Shown here: positions 12,737 through 27,700 of the stretch, piece by piece
How positions within the stretch are numbered: the first letter of the stretch is position 1
Layout: the number at the start of each line of letters is the position of its first letter
NCBI RefSeq assembly: GCF_043641665.1
Contig: NC_092190.1
Coordinates: 5,889,048-5,953,047 of the forward strand
DNA from: Enoplosus armatus
Taxonomy: Eukaryota; Chordata; Actinopteri; Centrarchiformes; Enoplosidae
Direction: 5' to 3'
Length of the DNA stretch: 64,000 bases
Made by a program: the position numbers and the translations under genes
Notes under the pieces: model-generated
The model's database searches: none
Told to the model about the DNA's origin: nothing
What the model saw: only the letters and a program-made list of their open reading frames with translations

Positions 12737-15700
12737 ACACACAGACACACACACAGACAGACACACACACAGCTCTGGCTCATCTCCCTGTGACTGTCAC
12801 AGCAGAAGATCTATCCTTGTGCAGAGCGTAGTGACAGAGAGATAAGAAGCTACCTGAGCACAGTGGCCAGAGCTGCCAGAATAAAACTGAGGGCAACATC
12901 CACCTAAAACTGAACAATATAGTCACAGACTTATATTACTACTCAAAATACTCTACATGCTTCACACAGTCCAGTATACCTCAACATAGTGTGTGTGTGT
13001 ATTCAGATCTGCTAAAAACGTAATCAATTCATTCTGGCTTTAGCAATAACAAATCAGACACTTCTAATCAAAATAATCAAATTGTATGGAAACGACTCCC
13101 TATTCTGCTGAGACTGAAAAGCTAAAACTGGTACTGCCATAACTTCTACTATTAGGACTGGCGCTTTGAGCTACGCAAGATCGATTTCACACGTTGTTGC
13201 GTTCTGGAGTGTGTCAGCTTAAAATCTTAACGCAATGCAAGCATGGGCTGCAGTCTGAATGTTGCAGCTAGGGGCGCTATAGCATGAAACAACACTAGAG
13301 TGAACCCCCTTCTGTTTGGGTTCACTTCCGTTCAAAACAACCATGGCCAACCAGTTTGACGAAGCTCTGGCCGAACATGTGTGTATCATGGATATATTAA
13401 GGAGAACTGTGTGCATAGTCATGTTTCATGTGATTGATAATGTAAATACTGTGGTCATGGATTCAGCCTAAAAGGTGTTCTTTGCTCTATTCCCTACAAT
13501 TATATATTTATTCTAGATTTATCTATTGATTATTTATTATTATTTTATTATTGATTTGCCATTTAGTCTATAAAACATTAGAAAACAGTGAAAAATGCCT
13601 GTCACAATTTCCTTCAACCCAAGATGCAATTGCTTGTTCTGTCTGAACAACAGTTTAAAACCCCAAAGATAATCAATTTACAATGATATCATAACGTTTA
13701 AGGCAGCAAGTGCTCATATTTGAGCAGCAAAAACCCAGAGAATATTTGGCATTTCTTCTGGATAAATGACTATTGATTATCAAAACTGTTGCTGACCACT
13801 TTTCTGTTCACTGTCCATTATCTTTTCAGCACGAGCTAAGTGTATTGTCAACTGATGGCTGCTTATCAAGCTATCAAGTGAAATCAAACTGTACAAATAA
13901 GAGATAAAAACAAGCACCATCTCCCAGCTGTGATAAATGGCTTTAGGCTACAGATATTGTGCTACAGGGTCTGATACGAGCTGTCTGCTAATATCTCATC
14001 AGCTCACAGTGTACTGTGAATAACGTGGAAAAAAAGAGAAAAGACCCCTCTATATGCCTAGTTATGTATGCACATCCAGTATACACACACCAAGCTCACC
14101 TCTTTAGGGTATATGGAACCCCTCCAATCACATGCAACCCAATTACAATCACTTGGAACACCCACGCTAATCACCTTCGCCCAATGAGGTGGCATGCTGA
14201 TTTAAATCAGTGCCACCTCCTCAACCCCAACAATATGATTAGAATCACTGGGCGTCTGACAAATGAGGCTACGCTGGCAGAGCAGGCAGCAGATTCATAG
14301 ATTGCTTTGTTTTCCTGCTCTCCTCTTTTTGTTTATGGACACTGCTTAACTCCGGCATTTATTCTCCCTCCGCCTTGTTCATTATAATGCAGGCAGCATC
14401 CTGAGCAGTATCGTGCAGGGACATCTGGAGAACATTTCAGGCCTCCCGCATCCTTACTGTGGCTTCAAACGCTCAGCACACAGACAGATAAAGTTCACAC
14501 ACACACGTTAAGTCAGTCTTTGAGTCGCTAACTATGGGGGGGGGGGGCTTGTCCCAAGACACATAACCTGTACAGCAAAAGCACTGTTGCTGTAAACATA
14601 TGCACGCCTTTTCCCTTTCCTGGTGCACTTTAGACAATGAATCACTTTTGTTCACAGAATGCTTTGACTCCACAGAAAAACAAACACAGCCTGTCTCCCT
14701 GCTGCAGGCCTGTCTTGTCCTAAGCAGTATGAAGCTACTTGGCCTTGTGGAGAGTATGGAGGTATAGTCATAAAAGCCCTGTGATGGAGCACCCTCTCTG
14801 CTTTTCTCCCAGCACCCTTTTCATTAACCTTGCCACAACAGCAGGAAATCAATATCCATGCACCTTTCCCCAAGATTATTTAGATAACCAAATGTAAGCA
14901 AGCAGACGCTACATACTGGGTAAGACAGGGGACATTTTTTCCCTTTCCTTCTCTGCTGGTGATAAAATATTTCCAAATAAGTCTCAAAACTGGTGGCGTC
15001 ATCAGCTAAGTGCCATTTGTCCTTGGCAGACCCGGCTGGAGTCCAATGCATCAAGATGACAACTTTCCAAGCTAAAGTGAGTATGACTGGGGAGGGAGGG
15101 ACCATCAATACTCAGGCTTTGGGCTGTTTAGTATTCCCTCACACTGTGATCAGAATACAACGCTAACTTTACACCACATGTGGAGACACTCACGCTTCTA
15201 ATTAGACTGCTGCTGTGGAAGCAGATGTGAACAGCTGGAAGCACTCATCAAGCTGAAGATCATTAACCAGTGCTCAGACCATGACAGGCTAAATCGATGT
15301 ACAGATACCTCAATGGATAGGTATCAGGCAAACAAACTGACTAGTTGGCTTCTTGTTTGTCAGCCTCTACAGATACAAACTTTACTATGGATGCACCGAT
15401 CCAATCTGCCAGCTTGGTATCAGGTAGATCAGGTATTGCCGAGATGTTATCAATCCACTTTAACTGCAGTTTCAAACAATAAAATTCTGTATTTACTCAA
15501 CATTTCTTTGGTCAAGGCAGACTACAAACTTAGTTTGTTTCCAACAGTAATCTCTAGCCTCATGTTACCTTTCATAAAAAATGATCCAAATTGGTTTCAT
15601 GCAGTGAGGCATATAGATTTTGAGATTGGTATCAGCAGATAAGTTGAGGTTCTGTATTGGGAGAGAAAAAGTCTGACTGGTGCATCCCTTAAGTTTACTT

Positions 15701-18700
15701 GTAAATGTTAACAGACACTTGAAGACTTAAAGTCTGAAGTAATTAAACCAAAACTGATCACAATTGGTTAAAAGTAAAAAGTAAAGGCTAAAAGTATCCA
15801 CTTTTGTTGCAGTCTGCAATGGTGATTTAAGTTACTTTAAAGCTGCATTAATTGTTTTTTGTCCAGTTGGGGGCACATGAACTCTACAAAAACACTTACA
15901 TACTATCAAGTTGTAAAGTTGCCTATTTAAACATCCGGTGGCTACAGAGCAACATTAGCATTCACTTCGTATCGTATTAGTGTCCTCCTAATAAATCTAA
16001 GTCCAATATTCACCAAACCCTGACAAAAGATATCCGACGTCTTAGCTACTAGATGTTCCACTTGTCTCACTAGCTAATCAGTTACTCTGACATTAGGCAC
16101 TGGGCAGGAAGCCTACAGTGGATTTATGAGGGCATTTTAGCTTAAATCAGCTCCCTGTTGGAAATACTACTGGTAAATGCGACTTAACCAAACAACTAAT
16201 ATGCTGTAAAACCAAAACACTGAGCTAAACAGGGCTAAAAAGCTCCACAGAGCTGCAGAGTTGGTAATAATTCTCTTTGGGTCTTTCATTACAAGCCACC
16301 CCTTTCACATTGAATAGAGCCATTTGATCAACTTTAAGTATAAAACACTAATTTGTGGCTCCTTAAAGAGCGTGTTTACATTATTTTGTCTACCTCCTGT
16401 ATGAGTACACATGGACACAAAAGTCACCTTTCCTACTCTGTGTCCTGTCCCTGCAGGAGAATACTAAGGCTTGATGTTGCTGGGCCGAGATACCACATAC
16501 TGCCCAACCGGGTCACTGGAAGGCTGCCTATCACAAGTGGGACAGAAACCCTCTCAGCTGGATGGCCTAGTTAAGTTGGCCAGTCTGTATGTGTGTGTGT
16601 GTACATGTGTCCAGAACTATGCATTAGGTTGATATCAGCTTGGTGCCTGTGATCTATCCGAGGGAGCTCTTACAGGGAGTTAAGCCTCTCTGTGCTGGTC
16701 AGAGGCCTGTGGAGAGCATAGCACTGTAGTCAAGCTATTTCTTACTGCAGGGTACCGAGTGAAGCCAACAAAGCTAGGCCAACTTCCCAGCTGCAGTCGC
16801 CCAGCTTTTCTTCTCCCTTCGCCAGCCTTTTAATGTCTGGCCACTGCCACGGGCCTCGTTCCTCCACAAGCCAGGCAAAAGGCGCAGCACTCGCTCCTCA
16901 GGCAATGTCGCTTCCTTGTGGCCGGGGAGATAAATACTGCCTTGGTGGAAAGTGTGATGTTGTGTAGTGATGGGGGGTTATAGTGAAGTGTGAATCAATC
17001 ATTGTCTCTGGATTTCCTCTTAGCGCTTCCCTTATGCCTTTCCCAGGGAGGAAAGAGACAAAGGTGATGAAACATCAATAAATACTGAGATTCAGGACCT
17101 TGTCATAATAGACCATCTCTCTCACTCTCTGTCTAACTGCATGCATCAGTGGTGTCTTGAGAATATACGATGACTGGCCCTGATGGTACAGATGCAGAGG
17201 GTGATGTGGTTTTCAAAAGCGACCAGTATATTGTAGCTTAGTAATTAATCTGGAGGGAAGGCCGAGGTTTCTTTGATAACAACCCAAGCAGATGGTGAGT
17301 GGCAGACCCCTTCATTAAGATTCCATATCCTTCTCCTGCGCAAGATTCTGTCACTTTAACTTTCTAAGACAAGAAGCGCACTATGCATCAGCAAATACGA
17401 AACCAAACTAGACCTAATGGATTTATAGACACAGTGGTTTATAGTGCATTGAAGGTGCTGCAGAAATATGCTCTTGACTGCTCTCTTAGAGTCTGATGTC
17501 GTAAAACATAACAGCACCTGAAACTAATTTCAAATGCAGTACTCAAGTTTCACTTGCTTTACACGTCGACACCCGAGTTTAATCAAGGACACGCCAAGTT
17601 AGGGATGAATAATGTACTGACAGAATGGTCTCAACAAAAAGGTGTCAGATGGTATTGGTCTTTCAGATGACTTTGTGTGTGTATGCTGTATGTGAGCGTG
17701 TGGTTTTACCTAAGAAGTCTGCAGATGCTGCTCCTGTAACTGAGTCTCTGGCTTGCAGCGGCCACACTGGGAGGCATCGGTGGCCGTGACGGGAAATAGA
17801 GCAGGACTGCCGCGAAAAGCACAGCAATTGCAGCCAACTCTGCCGGAGCACAGAGACACAGATAAAAGAGACATACGTGTTATTTTCATAGACAAGACAG
17901 TCAGACCAATTTGACATTTAAAAAAAAAATGTCACTGTGACATCCAAAAGTCCTCTGAAACCATCCCTGGAATGAACATAATGGCCTAGTAGACAAGACT
18001 ATAGACTAAATAAACACCTTGTATGTCTGTATCACACAATCAGGCAATCTGGCACAGCAGTGGCTGATACCTCAACTTATTTCTCTTGGAGAAGCATCAG
18101 ACTTTACAGTTTGGTTATTTCCAAAAAGCTCCATTGCAGCCATATCCATATCATCATAGATGGATTGATCGAGCAGCAGCTGCCTATTTCCCTCTGACAG
18201 AGTTGCATTCCTGCTCATATTGATCTATCATTTGGAAAGGCGGTTGCTTTGCCATATGTGTGTTTTTTTTCTTTTGATGACCTCCAAAACTTTTGGTTCA
18301 CAAAAGGTGTCTACTTTGTCCTTTAAAAATTAATAACAATACTACCTTAGGTTAAACAAAAGCTGCAGCCTCAATCTATTACAGCATGCTTGTTTCTCTT
18401 TTCAGCGTGCTTTTAATTTTCTGAATCAGTTAAGCATAACATTCCCAGCAATCTATTTTTCAGAGGGGCGGTTATGAAGATTATAATTGGGGTTGTTTTT
18501 TGGTGTTTGTGCAAAATTCTTGGATCCCCTCGCCTGATTGTATTTGTGTCCCTTGACGGGGCTGACATGATGTTGAAATGATGCGCTATCGATCCTCCAT
18601 GCCCTCAGAGGTTCTCGCTTGCTGTTAGTACCTGCATACATGACCAGCTGGATGGTGTCTCGGATGGAGCTGTCGGAAATCGCTGCTGCCATCGTGGTTA

Positions 18701-21700
18701 CTGCCAGGGTGTCATTGGGGGCTGGTACTACCAAAGGTCCTACTACAAATGAAGCAGCACCTCCCAAGTAGGAGAAGAGTGAGGCCACGGCTGTGGCGGT
18801 GGCTCTCTGGTCTGGAGCAAACCATGTGGTGGAGAGGAAGGGGCCGGCACTCATTATAGTTGGGCCGGCTAAACCATTCAGAAACTGACCTCCGTGTATC
18901 AGCCTGTAACAGAAACAGCAGGAAGAAATAGCTTCAATTCTTCACTGAAAAGAACAAACAAACAAAAAACAAATGAGATGTGATAGTAGGCATAAACAAC
19001 ACATTTTTTTTAAACAGCAAATATCAAGAATTATAATCTTGTGATGAGTGTGGGGTTCCCACAATTTCAAACAACATAGGGACTATTTTAAGTGTCAAGT
19101 TAAAGAATAATAATTAGGCAAGTGAGAGACCAAGCACTCAAGGTATTTAAGTTTATCTGGCTAATTTAATTATGACATTATGCAGCAAATCCAGTTTTCT
19201 GAGCTCAGCTGCCTTCAGTTACTGTAATGAAGTTTGTCTCTAACAGTCCGCAATTACCCTGAAAATCTACTACCAGTAAATTCATGAAAATGTGATCCCA
19301 TATATTCAACTTTACATTGTCCCTGACCATATGTGAGATTACAGTTGCCAGCTGTTGCAGGGACATTGTAGAATGTAGAAAAGTTTGGAGGACTGTGGTG
19401 CCTTTAAAAGTTCATAATAAAAAAACCTAATCATAACTTGGTATATTTTACTGGAAAACTTATTGTTTTCCGAGACATTTTAGTCTATTGTGTCATTGTC
19501 TAGGACTCTTATTTGACTGGGAAAACTGTATAACAAATGTAGGTTTTTCAGGATGTGTGGAAACCCTGTGAACCCTTCTTTTGTGCGGGTCCTATTTATA
19601 ATAGACTATCGGATCTACCACTGTTAAACAACAACGACAACCAAACATGGCTGCAGTGGTGAGCATCACATCAGTGTATTTATTAAGTTAAAAATAAAAA
19701 CATAAAGACACGAAGTAATGATGCATTTGATATGAATATCTGATGGAATAATGTCAGGCGAAGGAATGAAAATAAGGTGTAATTAACTCTGGGGGTTTAC
19801 GTAACAACCTGCTCCTGAGAGTCCAAGTTGCTGTACAGTCTCACATCTGCACCACCAGACTGAGCTGTGTGAGACAGATGTACTCTGAGATGTCCCCTGA
19901 TGCCACCAGACCCCTCACCACCTTCCTCCCCCTCCAGAACTGTCTGAGTGAAACAGCAAGCCGCCAGAGACAGCGCACAGCTGATTTCCTGTGAGCTAAG
20001 TAAAGACACCATTCATTCAGGCAGCTCAGCGGGGAGAAAAGGAGAACGGTAGGGACGGAGAAGGTAAAAAGAGAGAAAAACGATAAGGAAGAGAGAGGAC
20101 AAGGACGGATCTTGGGCTAATTCTGAGTTCATGGCATTCAGAAATATTCCATATACTTGCGTTCAGATTGAACATTTTGACAGCTAAGAGCTATTCTGCT
20201 GATTCTTATTCAACATAAGTGAGTGCAGGTAGGAAGGAGAAAACTGCAACTCTAAAAATGTAATCAAGTTAACTTTTTAAGATCTTTTCAATACCAATTT
20301 GAGTGACATATATCACCAATTACTTAAGTGAAATGAATTTGAAAATAACTATAATAAATAACCCTTACTATAATAATAATAAGGGTGTATGACAAGGATG
20401 TATAACAACCCCTCCACATTTTCTAAAATATTTTTATTATGAAATATTATTCCAGACCTTAGTTTACATAACATGATTTATACGACTGTTTCGGGACTTG
20501 CCGAGACCCTGAAAACCACATAGCTGCCACGCTTTTGGCGTCCATTGTCAAACCATCAATATGACCATTTAGGAAAAGTCACCTGTGTGAGAATGACAAC
20601 TATTTAATTAGGAAGCCATAATAGCGCTGACTGATAATGATACAAAACAGATACCTTACTATGAGAACTATGAACATGTCTCTCTACAAAACAAACACAA
20701 GCAGCCTTACGAGAACTTTGCCTACATAAAATACAGTCTAGCACTGGCAGTTCTTTTTCATTTTATCAGGAACTATATCAAGGAATAAGCACACAAAATT
20801 AAAAATCTGAACAGACATTCGATGCCAGCTTTTGGTTCTTGACAGTTTTCAATACTCTTTGCTACAGACACATTTAGTAAATCAATACCTTCAGACTTGA
20901 AGCAGACATATACCAGTTTGCTTTACTCTTCAGTGTGCTTACACTTCTCTCCCCTCTAACTCTTTTTAACTTTGCTGTCCATTGCCTCTGAGGTCCACAG
21001 ATAAATGTGTCATGGCAGAACACAAAGTGCAGCGGTCACTGACAGATTAATTGGAGAATAACCTGTTCACCCTATATCTCCTTCCCACATCTCAGCCTAC
21101 ACACCAGCACCTCCTAAAATACCCTGTGGCTCTTTCTTTTTATTCATCCCACTCCTTCTGTCTGTGCCTCAGTCTTGCTCAATTAACTGCAAGAGTATTC
21201 ACTTAGTGCAGATTAGTGCACCTCCATGATGGCATCTATGTTTACACACTAGTATCCCCTTTTAATCATATGTGGGACGCAGACTAACCTGGTTATTCAT
21301 CTCACTGTATAGGTGATTCTAACGTTTTCATGGTTTCTGATCTGGTCATCTGCATTGGTGCAGGCATGTCTCCTTCACACCCTGCCATCTGTCATTTCTG
21401 TACCAAGTGAGTCACCTCAGCAATTGAGGGATGAACCCAGTGTTGGGACACTGCTGCATTTGCCACTCTGCTGTTTCCCCCTCTATCTTATTATGAGTGA
21501 TGGAAGATGAGAGCGTCAGGCGATAAAATTTATCCTCCATATTACCGGTGTCACACTGTCATTTCCACTTCGGCATGTGGATTATCATTACATCATTTGT
21601 CATTATATATTTTTGTTTTACAGACTCACCACTACGTGACTTAAATCAAAGATGCACCCGCTCACATGGTAAAAAGTCAGAAAGCTGGCTAAAGTGTTTA

Positions 21701-24700
21701 CATGCCACAGTATCCCAGTCTCAATCACAAGTTAACAACAGGGATATTAGTGTGCATAGAAATGTGCTTCATGTTAAAATCCTGTATTTCTGCTGAATAT
21801 TTAAATGTCTTTGAGTTGTTTTTGGCCATGGATTTCACTTGAAAAAATGTTACAAAGTGTCTTTCTTAGGAGTACTGCTGATCAAATGACACATTAGGGT
21901 CATCGAAAGCATCTTTCAGCCTGTGACTGACAAGTTATATGGCCGTCCCTCTGTGGCTGTGCTCCATTTGGCTGGGCCTGCGTGTCACTTGTTTAGTAAT
22001 GGCAAGGACAGAGAAACTTGAACAGAGTCTATATTTGTTTGCGCTGCCGTTGATAACACATGGTATTTTGTTTACCTGCCGCACAGAGTCGTCAATTCAA
22101 GTGGGCAAAGTGGCATGTGCCGTTTTGTGTGCCAAATTTAAATGGAATGGAAATAACGACCAACTGGCACAAACCGGCACAGTGCTGGTCAGGTTTTGGA
22201 GCACACCCTGTGATTACGGTCTCATTTAGGCCTGGGAAGGGTCCAGATACCAGACTGGTCCACCTGCTGCACTGTCACCTCTCATCAGCCACAAAGATTA
22301 TTCCAAACCCAACACTCAAATCCAGTTTGTCCTAATACTGATTATTAAAGAAACAAAGATACTCGGCATAATTTAAAACAATAACTGTGACCTAGTGTGT
22401 TTTTGTAAAAAAAGTACTACGTTGCTAAGTATCAACACATACTACAAAACAGTTTTTGGATTTAACAAAACATGGAAACAAAACAAGCCAAACAAAATTC
22501 TGTCTCAACACAAAAATCTGAACTATGAATTGTGTAAATAAAATGCAACATAAAAATAACATAACAAGATAAAGGTTAAAACAAGGGCATATATCTGAAT
22601 AAATAATCATAACTAATAATTTGACCAATTCGATGACAGCTTTCAGTACTTCGCAGTTACAAAGTTTGGCCAGTACTTTAAAAGTACTGAAGTTCAGTAC
22701 CCAGCCTTACTGTCTACAGGATGGATGTGACTAGGAAAATTGCCTTTAATGTGACAGGTGATAAGGACGGATGGCGAGGAACATGAGGATGAGCGGCCAC
22801 ACGGGGCAGCCGCACTGTGGCAGGAGAAGGAGCAGCTTTTTTCAACTCGATGATTAAGTTAATCAGTATTGATGAACCCTGTCAGACGGAATCTGATCGA
22901 GAATGAGACGAAGAAGCCAGCACTGTGGTGAAATCATCCCATTGCCTCTGGTCCGCCAGGGCTGACAGACCCAATTCTGCCATCATAAAAAGGCCAGGCC
23001 AATTCTGTCTCGAAAATGACACCACAGAAATCGTCACAGTAATAGGACAGCCTGCTGCAGGACCCACAATGTGTTCTGATGGCCAATCAGACAGTGTCTG
23101 AGTGAGTCTGAGATCTAACCGATAGACACTTACTAATCACACAGCTGGTCTGTATTTAAATGCATAACAGAGACAGATGGAGAGAGAGACTGAAAGGGCG
23201 AGAGAAAAGAGTGAATGCGTGAAAACACAAGAGAACGAGGAGGGTAAAAAATTTGATGTCTTTGATTTGAGAGCAGACTTAATCACAGCAAGGTCTAATC
23301 AGTGACCACTGATGCAACACTCCTCCTCCTTATCTCCTTATCTGAACTCCACAAAACAAATGCTCCATTCTTTTTCAAATGTGAGTGCAGCAGCTACACA
23401 GAAGATCCTAGATATAAAAGAGAGGAACTTCCACCACTCACAGGTTCACAACTTCCTTTGATTTCCTAAAAAGGATCTTAAAAACTCATAACAAAGAGGC
23501 GGCTTACTTCCTCAAGAGGATGTCATAAAAAAGAAAAAGAAGTAATCGCCTATCAAACATGAAACAGGATGTGGAACAAACACAGATCTGCAGGGGGCTG
23601 TCAAGGGAACATCTAAACCTGGATAACTGTCGCCACTTGTCTCTTGATCAGGGAAACCAGAAACTCAAAAGCTGTGTTTGATCACTCTTGCTATGCCCTT
23701 GAACTCCACACACTCAAAATTCTGGAGCCGGCTAGACTTAACTGTTTTGTTAGGTCCCCTCCCTGTCTCTCAGGTCATCTAAGTCATCACCTGAGCCCAT
23801 ACTTCTGAACAAAATATCCTATATACGAGAGCCGGCACACACAACAGCAACACAGGTCAGTAAACAAAGCTCTCACAGTCTGGTCATGTTTCATCTCCAC
23901 TACTGTAAAGCAAAGAGTGACATCTGCTGGTGGTCCAGGGAGCTACATGATTCCATCAGTCTGCACTGTGATAATCCACTATGTCATCCATTAAAACATG
24001 GCTTCAAGAGCTGTGACCTGTTACATTTAATATGTAAATTAGGCTGAACTGTGTCAGAACTAACATTTGCTGTGTGATTCATGTTATCTTGACTTTCATG
24101 GTGTTATCTTGACTTTCATGGTGCTATCTTGTTTTCTACTTTGAATACCAAATCTAAAGAGCTGAGGGTGACGGCTGTGAAAGGTTGTCCCCATCAGCCA
24201 ATGGGAAAACAGCAGACAGCTCTGACCCGGGCTACACACCTTGAACTTTTTTCAACAGACACCAAGAACCAATACATCCTGGCTGGATACATATGGCTGG
24301 ATTCAGGAGGGGTGCGACTTAAAGCATGCTGGAGATACTGCTTTTTGTACTGGACTGACTGACGCTTTCAGTCCTGCCCTGAGCATATCCTAAAAAGCAT
24401 ATTTCCTCTTTATGGTAAAAGCCTCTGGTAATTGTTAACAGTCATGTTAAAAGTACGCTCGCATACTAGTTTACGGTGCTTTGGATAAAAAACAAACATC
24501 AAGTGGAGCTGCATTAGCTTTAACCTATCAACCAACCAGCCTTGTTGTCGAACAAGAGTCAGTATAATTTCAATTGTTTTCAGGCATTTGTGAAGGCAGG
24601 TTCACTTACAGGTGTTTTGAACAATTGCTGGAGGTGCTGGAAAGACACTGACATTTACCAGACACGAAAATTTATAGAAAAAAACACTCTTGATAATGGG

Positions 24701-27700
24701 AAGTGTATGATCCAGTATTTTTGGCCCTCACTATGAACTAAAAGTCAGGATATCTTGGCCTCAGCCGCAACAAATTTTGACCATTCCTTTTACAATCTGT
24801 CACTTGAGAGTCCTCCAAATGTTTTAGAAGTGGAATATAAATTCACTGGAGTACTCTTTTAAGGTGTCACGGAAAGATAAAACAATAAAACAACTGGTTT
24901 GTCCATTTTGGTTTTGATTTACTGATAAAAAAAAATTAAAACTTCAGCTAGATCCTTCTGTAATTTCTGGAGGACCACATATTAAAAAAAAATGTCTGCA
25001 TAGTTTACTATGCAGGCCAGGTACAGTAAAATATAACACCCTGAAGATTTAAGCCATAACCACCCCACTAAAACCAATGACAAATCCTGGAAAAGGATGA
25101 GTTTGGTTTCTACATCTCTACATTTCTCATAGCATAGCTTTCTCTAAAAGCTATTAATATGGGCTGTGAAGAACACACAAATACAGAATGCGACAACCAC
25201 ACGGAGAAGCAACAAATCCAGGATGCAAAACTTGACATTTCACAACAAATTGAAAATACTCTTTTTCAACATAGGCCCCATCACAAGGGAATCATGAGTC
25301 TATCATTAATATACTTTACCAGAAGGTTTTACTTTTCCTTACATTTGGCCTGTATCGTTGTAACATTGGCTGTTCACTCCACAAATGGCTCTCTTACCGC
25401 AGCCTCAAGAGACAGAGAGACTGAGAAACAAAATTGATTTATCTGCTCTTTGAAAGCCAAAACTTTTTTTTTTTTTTTTAAATCCTTAAATCCATGGCGT
25501 GACAGTGATACGTGACTCTGTCCGTGGAAATACAATTTCCTCTATGTATTGATATTTTATGATATACTGTCTCATTGTGGAGCCCAATAGGAATCATTAG
25601 ACAGATTACCACTCGGAAATATTCAATGAAATTACATTTTTAAAAAGGCACATTATAATTGAAATGACCTTCTCTGAGCTCTTGCACATTCTAAAAGAGG
25701 AACGCTGAGCGAGCTCATGAGTAAAACTGAGAATTAAACCCTGCGAATGATGGGATTCTTTTTTTGTTTTCCTGTGATGGCCTGTCAAAGTGCTGTCTGA
25801 TAAGGGAGGAAACTGGCAGCAAGGACACACAAAAAATAAGTAAAGGATCCAGACTGTATTGAGCTGTCTTTCAGAATCCAAAAGCCAAATGCTTCCTGAC
25901 TTTCCATATACCCAGTTACAGGTCTCTACATTGATGAAAAAAAGAACAGGGCCTTGGCTAGAATCAATACAGCTGAATACAGCATAACAGCCTTACAAGC
26001 CACAAGAATAGTCATGTTCATCCTGGTGCTTGTCTGTCTGTCTGTTGGTCCACCACTTTGGTCCAGACTGAAATGAACTACTGGATGGATTGTCATGAAA
26101 TTTGGTACAGACAATGCCCCCTCAGGATGAATTCATCACTCTGGTGAGTCCTTAACTCTGGTCCCTTATATTAGTTTCAAAATTGTTATTTGTCCAATAT
26201 GACCGAATACCTGCAAAACTAATGACATTCCTATAATCCTCAGCTGTACTTTGTGTTGCTGCCAATTAGCAAATATTTGCATGGTAACATGCTAAACTAA
26301 GATGGTGAACATGGTCAACATTGTACCTGCTAGTGCTAGACATCAGCATGTTAGCATTAACATTGAGAGTGATTAATGACTGTTTTCAATATGGATTCAT
26401 CTGCAAATTATTTTCTCAATTAATCAATGAATTGCTTTGTTTGTAAAATGTCAGAAAATAGTAAAAGCTTCTTTTAATAACAAAGAAATCACATCCTCAC
26501 ATTTTCCACAAAAAAACAGTGAATTTTTGCTTGGAAAATTATCATTTTCTGTGGAGTGACTAATCAATTAACCTGCTAATCCTGTCAGCTACATCACAAA
26601 TAATGGTGAAATCATTAGACAAGCAGATGTCCTAACTTTGGCAAGCAGCTCTTTTTAGTCATAAACTGATGCACATATCTGCTCCTGAATTGGCTGTGGC
26701 AGTCGTTTAGAAAAGTTTGCCTAATAAATCAAATTATGGAAATTATGGAAGGCTTATGACTGCACGGAAGATCACGAGTCCCTCTCTGCCTCTTTTCCAA
26801 AACCTTTCAAAGGACCATACTGACACTAGCTCCTTTGAACCATCTGCTACCATAATGTTTACAGGGAGTCTTACCATCGTCTGAGATGCTGGTCTGTCAG
26901 TGGGATGCTCCTCAGAATGGCTCCTAGCAGCATGAAGAACGCCGAGAGGAGGAGGGACGCCCGCAAACCTGGAAGAGTAAAAAGATGGCAGCTACGAAAA
27001 GTGAGAAGTGAGAAGTGAACATGGTTGACGTCATTAGCCCATATAGTCAGGTTTTCTTCCAATCAAAAGTAATCTTATTACTTCCAAAGGAGGGCTGCCA
27101 CTAATAATGATTCATTATTGATTAATATGTTGTTTGTTCTTATGCTTAGTAAAATGTAAAAAAGAAAAATACTGAAAATGTCCACTATTTTCTGGAGACA
27201 TCTTCAAATTGCTTGTTTTGTTCAACCAACAGTCAAAAATCGAAAGATGTTCAACAATTATATAGAAAAAAATAGCAAAATCCCATATTTGAGCGAGCTG
27301 ACAGATATTTGGTATTTTCTACTTGATAAGTTGCTTGTTTCCAATCCATTTTTTGTTGACTGACTAATCATTTCAGCACTATTTCAAAGCACCTACACTC
27401 AGTTTATTAGGTACTCCTACTTAAAACTAATGCAGTCTAATACAACAGTCCTGCAATAAATCTTCATGAAGGTTATAAAGTTCAGTTTTTTTGAAAGTGT
27501 TATTTAGCCTACCATCATTGATATAAATGGGGTCGATAAAATAATATAAACACCTGTCAGTATAATGCAAATACAGCTCAACAGCACAACAAACTGCAGC
27601 CACAAAAATTGGCTCCATTAGTTGTAGCTCGGTGTACCTAATAAACTGGAAAGTGAGTGCATGTGACCAATAATAGCTCTAAACATGCAAAAAGACAACA

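Larger units (their letters stand above)
11810..17709 (-). other. slc49a4 intron between exons 5 and 4
   Basis: It holds the compound CA tract at 12613-12772, the candidate exon at 12854-12903, a family A repeat near 13500-13800, a 12-G run near 14536 and a family B repeat near 15838-16365. Nothing else is recognised. Confidence 0.7.
18904..26874 (-). other. slc49a4 intron between exons 3 and 2
   Basis: An 8-kb intron. A 20-nt tandem duplication lies near 24083-24122 and dispersed repeats at 26018-26600. The remainder shows no exon, RNA gene or recognised element. Confidence 0.7.

Noticed and set aside
12519..12845. Several open frames of repeated Thr-His or Cys-Val
   Set aside because: They are translations of the CA microsatellite. 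The same applies at 6498-6854, 35726-36090 and 60266-60535.
13299..13326. Hairpin AGTGAACCC ... GGGTTCACT
   Set aside because: A short stem with a 10-nt loop in intronic DNA. It is too short for a microRNA precursor and shows nothing else supporting function.
13219..13422. Possible coding stretch beginning ATGGCCAACCAGTTTGACG
   Set aside because: The frame soon stops and resembles no known exon. It is likely part of an old repeat.
19797..20012. Open minus-strand frame of 71 codons, somewhat GC-rich
   Set aside because: No recognisable family, splice context or start signal. It could be an old repeat or chance.
24083..24122. 20-nt unit TGTTATCTTGACTTTCATGG repeated in tandem
   Set aside because: Only two copies, best explained by local slippage.
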